NCBI GenBank assembly: GCA_011009095.1
Contig: VTPC01004874.1
Location: 49,825-113,824 of the forward strand
Direction: 5' to 3'
From: Ignelater luminosus
Lineage: Eukaryota; Arthropoda; Insecta; Coleoptera; Elateridae
Length of the DNA: 64,000 bases
Shown here: in pieces, positions 57,640-64,000 of the stretch
How positions within the stretch are numbered: the stretch's first letter is position 1
How the letters are laid out: each line of letters starts with the position of its first letter
Position numbers and translations under genes: made by a program
The notes under the pieces: generated by a model
Seen by the model: only the letters and a program-made list of their open reading frames with translations
Database searches by the model: none
What the model was told of the DNA's origin: nothing

Positions 57640-58330
57640 AAGATCTTGATGATAGTGTAGATGAGCAAACACAAGAACATTTAGCTTTTGACAATGCTTA
57701 TTACATTACATTAGATATGGTAAATAGTCTTTTAGATTCGTTCTCAAGCACCCACTGCTAATGCATCAGCTTCTCGTCACGAACAAGTGTTGTAGTCTTA
57801 CCATCAGTTGCAGGTGTTCATCACTGCATGACGAAGCGCTTAGTGTTAGGCGCAGCACTGACATTATGTCAGACAATTATCAAATAGTTAACAATAGATA
57901 TATTTTTTTGAAAGATACCATCATTCAAATCGTTTCTTTGACAACTATGTAAAGACATTATTTACTTTGCAAAAAATGAATTGTGCACATCATTTAAAAT
58001 CAGGCAATTGGTAAATGAAGTTACAAAACATCTACGTGCTCTGAAGTTATTAAATCAACAAACAGATTCTTCGGATGTGTTAATTATCTATTTGATAGTT
58101 AGCAAATTAGACAGAATATCTCATGAATGGCAGTCTTACAAATTAGGTAAACAAGAATCTCTAGACTGTTCAAAAATAGAGCGAATAATTTGAAATAACA
58201 CATATTTAGCAAAAATGTCATCACAAAACGTGAAGCCTAATTTATATGTCACATTTGACACACAACGTGACAAATGCTTACTATGCAAAGAAAAACATGT
58301 ATATAATTTACAATGTAACGTTCACTTTTT
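57640..58330 (+). pseudogene. BEL/Pao gag fragment
   Basis: Frames give DDSVDEQTQEHLAFDNAYYI near 57650-57710. At 57981-58190 they give IRQLVNEVTKHLRALKLLNQ and SDVLIIYLIVSKLDRISHEW (DUF1759-type gag). At 58270-58315 they give DKCLLCKEKHVYNLQC, a zinc-knuckle relic. Breaks at about 57760 and 58190. It lies just past the DIS3L2 3' end. Confidence 0.75.
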
Positions 58331-58390
58331 GTTTACGTTACACTTGTTGCATTTAATCAGTGCTGTTGGTGTGTTCTTGTATTTCTTGCG
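58319..58390. repeat. 72-bp direct repeat, copy 1
   Basis: gttcactttttgttt-cgttac ... gcatttaatcagtgc-gt-ggtgtgttcttgtatttctt recurs at 62057-62127 in the same orientation with about six differences. Confidence 0.9.
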
Positions 58391-58879
58391 TAGTTTGCTA
58401 CAGATTCTCCGTTCCCCTTTACGGGGCTGTAAATTATGGGATCCGGATTTTGCCGTAAGACTATTTTCTGTCTATTCCTGGATAGCGTTTCATAAGTTTT
58501 GCTTCCAAATTTTTTTTTCTTGAGGTATAATTACGGAATTTCTCTACTGAAGGATTTTTATTTGCAAATTTTTGAATTTAAATTGTTATACATTTCAATT
58601 GTATGGTTTAAGTGATAAGATTTAACATATTTAAAGGGAATTTCTTTGAAGATTTAGATTAAACATTTTATCGACTGTTTGGAATTTTATTATTATCGAG
58701 ACTTCATTTAAAAATTTATATTATTAAATTTAATTTGTTTCTATTAAAAATGTTTTTGCTTATTATTTATTTACTTATATTTGTTTTGTTTTGAAATTCT
58801 TAAAATTCTTGTAGTTTGTTGTGTTTTCCCTTTGGGATAGCTGACGCCTATTTTAAAAATTGATTTTTTTTTTAATATA

Positions 58880-60146
58880 CGAGGGCGGTTCAGTAAGTAC
58901 CCGTGTTTGACGACAGAAGGCGTTCCTGAGGGAAGTTGGTGTTATCATCGTGTGCTGCCATCTATCAAACGACGGTATAACAAATTGCAGACTGATTGAT
59001 AGGTTAGTTTGGATTTGACAGCCATTTGAGTAAGACGTGTTTCGTGATTTTAGCTAAGATGGAAAAAGAGCAGTATCGTTCGGTAATTCGCTTTCTGTTT
59101 TTGGATGGGAAAAAAATGCGAGGAGATAAAAGCAAAGTTGGATGCTGTTTATGGGGACACTTCGCCATCTATGACCACAGTTAGATATTGGTTCAACGAA
59201 TTTAAACGTGGGCGAACATCCGTTTTTGATGAGGAGCGACCAGGACGCCCGGCAGACGTGGTTACCGAGGAAATCATTCAAAAAGTCCACGACATGATTC
59301 TCGCTGATCGACGAACGAAAGTGCGTGAAGTAGCAGAGGCCGTAGGTGTGTCGACCGGAACGGCAATTAATATTTGTCGGCGCGATGGGTGCCGCGATTG
59401 CTAACGGTGGACAACAAGCGGATGCGGCTGTTAACTTCGGAGCAGTGTTTGGAGCAATTTAAGCGAAATCCGAAGGAGTTTTTGCGTCGTGTTGTCACCG
59501 TTGATGAAACCTGGATTCATCATTACACACCAGAAACTAAGCAACAATCAAAACAATGGATTTCTCCCGGTGAATCTGCTCCAAAGAAGGCGAAGATGGT
59601 TCCATCGGCCGGAAAGGTCATGGCGACGATTTTTTGGGATGCGAACGGCGTCATCCTCATGGATTTTTTAGAAAAAGGAAGAACGATCACTGGACAATAC
59701 TACAGTGAGTTATTAGACAGCTTCGACAAAAAATTGAAGGAGACACGGCCGCATTTGGCGAAAAAGAATGTGCTGTTTCACCACGATAACGCACCAGCAC
59801 ATTCATCCGGAGTTGTCGCCGCCAAACTGCATGAATTGCGTTATGAATTGCTGCCGCTCCCCTCGTATTCACCCGATCTAGCTCCCTGCGACTTTTTCTT
59901 GTTTCCTAACATGAAGAAATGGCTCGCGGGAAAAAAAATTTAGCTCAAACGAGGAAGTCATCGCCGAGATAGAGGCGTATTTTGGAGAGTTCGACAAATC
60001 CTATTTTTTGGAGGGGTTAAAAAAATGGCAGGAACGTTGGGAGAAGTGTATATTTCTAAAAGGAGACTATGTTGAAAAATAAAAAAAAATATTTGAAAAA
60101 AATTGTGTCTTCATTTCTAACACGGGTACTTATTGAACCGCCCTAG
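58880..60146 (+). mobile_element. mariner transposon, full length, recently inactivated
   Basis: Ends CGAGGGCGGTTCAGTAAGTA (58880) and its inverse ending CCGCCCTAG (60146), about 28 bp with two mismatches, flanked by TA (58878-58879, 60147-60148). At 1267 bp it has the usual mariner size. The single ORF occupies 59059-60082. No other element interrupts it. Confidence 0.95.
59059..60082 (+). pseudogene. mariner transposase with three lesions
   Basis: Cut-and-paste transposase. MEKEQYRSVIRFLFLDGK opens the first helix-turn-helix. An extra base in the A-run 59110-59116 shifts the frame. KLDAVYGDTSPSMTTVRYWF and RRTKVREVAEAVGVSTGTAI (second HTH) follow, then a small deletion near 59375-59385 removes about ten residues before the WVPRLLT linker. 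The catalytic core is intact: VTVDETWIHHYTPETKQQ, FHHDNAPAH and YSPDLAPCDFFLFPNMKK (DD34D). An 8-A run at 59931-59938 shifts the frame again before SSNEEVIAEIEAYF and the final LKGDYVEK. Few other changes are visible, so inactivation looks recent. Confidence 0.93.
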
Positions 60147-60149
60147 TAT

Positions 60150-61270
60150 GTATCAAATAAATGTTCTGAGTTTTATTGTATGTATAATCTCCTTATCTTC
60201 ACACAAGGCCACCCACTGGTTAAGCCGCTCCCAGTACCGGCTTAGCAAGGTTACATTACAAAAATAGCGACCAACGTGGAGCTCGATGTTATACATATAA
60301 TAATTGGTAGATTGTTGACGTTAGTCGAATCTTAAGTTTTGTAGATTGTAGGTTGTCTTGTCTTTACAACTTTAGGGAGATCATGGCTTTTTTTGTGGAC
60401 CGATCTGGAGATAATGTTAGAGAGTTGCTGTTATTACGTACGGGAACTAGGTACAGCACTTGACACGTTCAACGGAGACATTAATGGTAGGCAATTTAAG
60501 ATAATTAGGGAGTTACAAAACGAGGCTACCAAAAAAGTTTGCGGATCATCAAACAAACCTGAGATATCAGGAACTGATTGCGGAGTGCTGCGTCCTCAAC
60601 GATCGAGTCAACCAGATCTTCAAAGAGAGTCCGGTTCTTGGCAAGAGTCGGTCAGATTTGTTTGATGTCCCTTCTATTTGCAGCCATTGTAGCGTGTCGT
60701 CAGGGTCCACTGATGAGGTTAGTCGTACGAAGACGCCACCCAAGGAATTCCTTGATCCTAGTCCGGTTCCACTGCCAACGGCTTCAAGTGAGCCACTTCT
60801 TATCACTTTGTCCGAGGTGTCAGAGACTACAGTGCGGGCAAACCTGGGTTAATTTTTTTTCCAAGGAGGCAACCTCAGTATCATCCTCCAATTCTTTTGT
60901 ATATCAATCGCAGGGCTTGTTACTTCCGCAGATTGAGTTTCAGTCCCCTTCTCAATCGTTAGGTGCGTCTCAGTTTGTTACCGAGAGTAGTAGTGTAGAG
61001 AGTCGAGAGGTTGTGAAGTCAACGGGGTCTTCACAGAGGCTCAGGTCGACCTGTAGGGGAGGTCTGTCATCGGTGTGGGTACTCGGGAATAACATCCGCG
61101 ATATGTCCTCAGTGCCATCAGTCTTCCTTCTTTCGATTACGATGAATTGCAATTCCCGTTCAAACTTGTCGTCCAAGAGTAGTCGGAACTACGGACAAAG
61201 GCATTGAAAGAGGTGGTTGGAGACGACCCACCCTTTCTTTAAAAGACCTCAAGGTGATGGTAACCCTCCA
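60150..61270. other. unrecognised, possibly coding relic on the plus strand
   Basis: From ATG 60383 the frame reads MAFFVDRSGDNVRELLLLRT and, after frame changes, serine-rich text (open frame 60578-61207, 209 codons). The frame at 60658-60852 (CSHCSVSSGSTDEVSRT) looks as natural. It may be the first ORF of a non-LTR element, but there is no zinc knuckle or RT. The serine-rich long frame is probably not the true one. Confidence 0.3.
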
Positions 61271-61551
61271 ACATAGTTATAGACCGTTTTTCATATCAGA
61301 GCAATATTTGTAAAATACCGGCGTTTAGAGTGGGAAAGCATGCTTTTAAAACAAATTTTGCATCCTCTCGGGCCTAGCAGTACTTCTATAGGCTCCATGT
61401 CCCCAGGTACGAGGTGTGTGTAACACACCAAGTCAATACCTTGGTGTACGATTTGGTCAATTTTAGTAGTGATTACCTGGGCAGATATTATGTAAGGAAC
61501 CTTTAATCTATAAGAGGATGTCAGCCTGCTAGATAGTTTCGTCGTCATTGG

Positions 61552-61785
61552 CAGGTTGGTTGGGCGACTTCACCATCGAGTTCGCTAATTGTGTATTATT
61601 AAATTTTTTCAATTTGTAGTCATTGGGAGACTGATTGGACGACGGAGCGGCAACTTTATTTGAACATTTCCATCTTGTTCAATATTAGTTTAGTTCAGTT
61701 TGCCGTCTTTGCAAGGTTGGTTGGGCGACGGAACGGCCACTTCATCGAACACTTCAATCCTTGTTCGCTAAATTTGCTTTAGGTT
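61552..61785. repeat. three imperfect tandem units of about 80 bp
   Basis: Units start near 61552 (ggttggttgggcgacttcac), 61628 (gactgattggacgacggagc) and 61714 (ggttggttgggcgacggaac). Each continues with a ggc-actt(c/t)at-(c/g)aaca(c/t)tt(c)-(a)tcttgttc-like stretch. Divergent, no ORF. Confidence 0.75.
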
Positions 61786-62056
61786 TTTTGATTTAGAAAC
61801 TTAAATTTTCTGAATTATTGAATGTTATTTGTTGTTTAGATTTTTGAAGCACATTGGGATGCTTGTTGTCTTTTGTGAGCTGATTGTTCATGCAGTAAAT
61901 TTCTTAATTTTGTGGTTTTGCTTTTTAGAGAGTTCCCTTCTGAGTTCTGTAGGTGTGAGATCTTTTGGGAAGGTTGTATATTGTTATACGATTAGTCTTG
62001 GAATTTCGTCACTCAACTTTGATTGTTTTTTTGTGAAGCAAGAGGATATAAGTAGC

Positions 62057-62127
62057 GTTCACTTTTTGTTTCCGTTACATATGTTGCATTTAATCAGTGC
62101 CGTCGGTGTGTTCTTGTATTTCTTTTA
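62057..62127. repeat. 72-bp direct repeat, copy 2
   Basis: Second copy of 58319-58390, 3.74 kb downstream. It may be an LTR or terminal fragment of one family at two sites. Confidence 0.9.
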
Positions 62128-62225
62128 ATAGTTTTCCCTCGTTGAAGAGATTTTCTGACAGTGAGGAGTTTACACCTATAGGTTGATTGCTTTTTTGTGG
62201 TTTCTTTAAGTTGTAATGAGGTTGG

Positions 62226-63837
62226 TAGTCCAGTCAATGAATGCTCAAAAGCAGATTGTAGAGGACATGGAAATGGGGAGAATTTTTCCCTTGAGGAATG
62301 TATTAGGAATAGTTAGGAGGCAACGATACTAAAAGTTCCCTGCCGCTTCAGGGGGGAATGGGGGTGGAAAGGTCCCTCTTTTCGGTTTCTTGTTTATAAC
62401 TCAGATACGGTGCGTCGTACGGTAAGAAGTATTTCTTACAAAATAAAAGATAATTAAATTTCCTACAAGACTATTTATATTCATTTACTTTCTGTCTTAT
62501 AGTTTCCGAGATATTCGCCGGCGAAGATAGATAATTTTCGAAAAACTTTTTTACTTCACATTTTTCGTCAAACTTGTCCTTCCAACTCCTCAGTCTTATG
62601 TTTTACTGAAAAGTCGTCAGATAAAAAGTCGTAGAGCATTCTATTTCTAATTCTAATTTTCGGATAAATTTCGTGATTTCCCAAGAAAGCTATACTTTCG
62701 TTATCGTTATTTATGTATTAAGAAACTGGAATTTAAGAAAAATCTTACCTATCCTTGGTAAATTCCAGTTTCTTAATACATAAATAACAATAATGCCAAA
62801 AGTATAGTTTTCTTGAAAAATCACGAAATTTATCCAAAAACTTCAAATTGCTGTAACTTCTAACCTGTCGAAGATAAATTAGTAAATATACATATCTCTA
62901 AAGAAAAAGTAATGCTCTACTACTCCCTGTCTAACGCCTTTTTCGAAAATATAAGGCTGAGGAGTTAGAAGGACAACTTCGACGAAACATGCAAGGCAAA
63001 TAAAGTTTTTCAGAAATTACAGATTTGCGCTGGTGAATATCTCGGAAAGTGTAGCACATAGGAAGAAAATGAATATAAACATTCTTGTAGGAAATTTAAT
63101 TGTCTTGTATTTTCGAAGGAATACTTTTCACCGTACGACGTTTTATTTCCGAGTTATAAGCGAAAGACCGACAAAAGGGACCTTTCCATCCCCCCCCCCT
63201 TAAAGCGGCATGGCTAGGGGCGGAGACTTTTAGTAACTTTGCCTCCTTACTACACACAACATATTCCTCAAGAGAAGAATTTTTCTGCAATCCCCTTTTG
63301 GGAATTCATTGACTTTTCTTGTGAAATCACGAAATGTATTCAAAATCTTCAAATTGCTGTAACCTCTGACCTGTAGAAGATAAATTTGTAACTAGTATAT
63401 ACTTCTAAAGAGGTCTAAAGGCTCTACAATTTTTTGTCTGACGACTTGTCTGTAAAACATAAGGCTGAGGAGTTAGAAGGACAAGTTTGACTAAAAATGT
63501 GAGGTAAAAAAAAGTTTTTCGAAAATTATCGATCTTCGCTGGCGAATATCTCGGAAACTATAACACATAGAAAAAAAAATGAATATAGACAGTTTTGTAG
63601 GAAATTTAATTATCTTTTATTTTGTAGGGAATACGTCTTACCGTACGACGCACCGTTTCCGAATTATAAGCAAGAAACCGAAAAGAGGGACCTTTCCACC
63701 CCCCTCCCGCCTGAAGCAGCAGGGCTAGGGGCAGGGACTTTTAGTATCTTAGCCTCCTAACTACCCCCAATACATTCCTCAAGAGAAAAATTGTCCCCCT
63801 TTCCATGTCCTGCATAACCCCTTCGTTGACTGGACTA
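62226..63837. mobile_element. foldback transposon with about 520-bp inverted arms and a duplicated right arm
   Basis: TAGTCCAGTCAA at 62226 is matched by TTGACTGGACTA ending at 63837. The left arm 62226-62745 turns at a short palindrome near 62715-62775 (gaaactggaatt...aattccagtttc). The right arm is present twice: 62811-63314 and 63317-63837, in direct order, both the inverse of the left arm. Shared text includes ggacctttcca-ccccc, cgtacgacg, atctcggaaa and gctgaggagttagaaggaca. No coding capacity. A target duplication could not be identified. Confidence 0.85.
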
Positions 63838-64000
63838 TAGGATTGACATCGTTTTCCATTTTATATATTGTAGCAAGCGGGACGCAGGGTATAATTCTTC
63901 AAACATTTAACTTTTATCTTCGCAGGATGTTGAACTCTCACATCTGTGATTTCAATTTCTGGTTAATTTTACTTTATTATATATTTTGTTTGCAATTTAA

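Noticed and set aside
60578..61207. 209-codon open frame, the longest between the mariner and the window end
   Set aside because: Serine-rich, no domain, and an overlapping frame looks equally good. Probably an open shadow of an element in another frame.
61552..61785. Possible CRISPR-like spaced repeats
   Set aside because: Only three diverged units, no constant repeat/spacer sizes, eukaryotic context.

Overview
The window reads as insect nuclear DNA: AT-rich, intron-containing genes with short (about 50-80 nt) GT-AG introns, a small TTAGG-type array, and dense, mostly broken transposable elements of insect type. A beetle is my guess from the element mix, but nothing here proves the order. 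No bacterial genes, tRNA, rRNA or CRISPR array were seen.

Only two host genes are supported. At the left edge, on the minus strand, lie the first six coding exons of a class I cytokine receptor of the Domeless type (JAK/STAT receptor; 586-1679, with a 5'UTR exon at about 2047-2150). The rest of that gene lies beyond base 1. On the plus strand is a complete DIS3L2-type 3'-5' exoribonuclease: seven coding exons from 38193 to 57244 join in phase into 775 codons with the four catalytic Asp present, followed by an AATAAA at 57405. Two of its introns are swollen to about 8 kb by transposons. The other introns are 50-82 nt.

Everything else is mobile DNA. 3.6-10 kb: a mariner pseudogene, a Ty3/gypsy gag scrap joined to a YqaJ-nuclease scrap, a repeat copied in inverse at 24.5 kb, and LINE scraps. 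13.7-23.5 kb: a nested cluster of Tc1/mariner-like transposases, a 3 kb LINE with a target-site duplication, BEL/Pao pieces and a Copia piece with LTR and primer-binding site. 24.9-28.7 kb: a strongly A-rich, T-poor island interrupted by a 1.2 kb hAT deletion derivative with perfect 8-bp target duplication. 28.7-33.3 kb: a second YqaJ element and a decayed Copia polyprotein. 34-38 kb: DNA-transposon scraps, then the DIS3L2 leader. 38.4-46.5 kb (DIS3L2 intron 2): a KRBA2/Ginger-like integrase transposon with 17-bp terminal repeats and 4-bp target duplication that carries a heat-shock-like promoter, BEL/Pao and gypsy scraps, and a LINE. 48.2-56.5 kb (intron 4): a decayed multi-copy insect protein family, and a GC-rich Jockey-type LINE lying inside a gypsy pol remnant. 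57.6-63.9 kb: a BEL/Pao gag scrap, a nearly intact mariner with three lesions, unrecognised repeats, and a long-armed foldback element.

The strongest new leads are the stress-type promoter inside the Ginger-like element, the near-minimal introns inflated by transposons, the T-poor island with its hairpin, and the 82-bp segment copied from that island into the hAT element.
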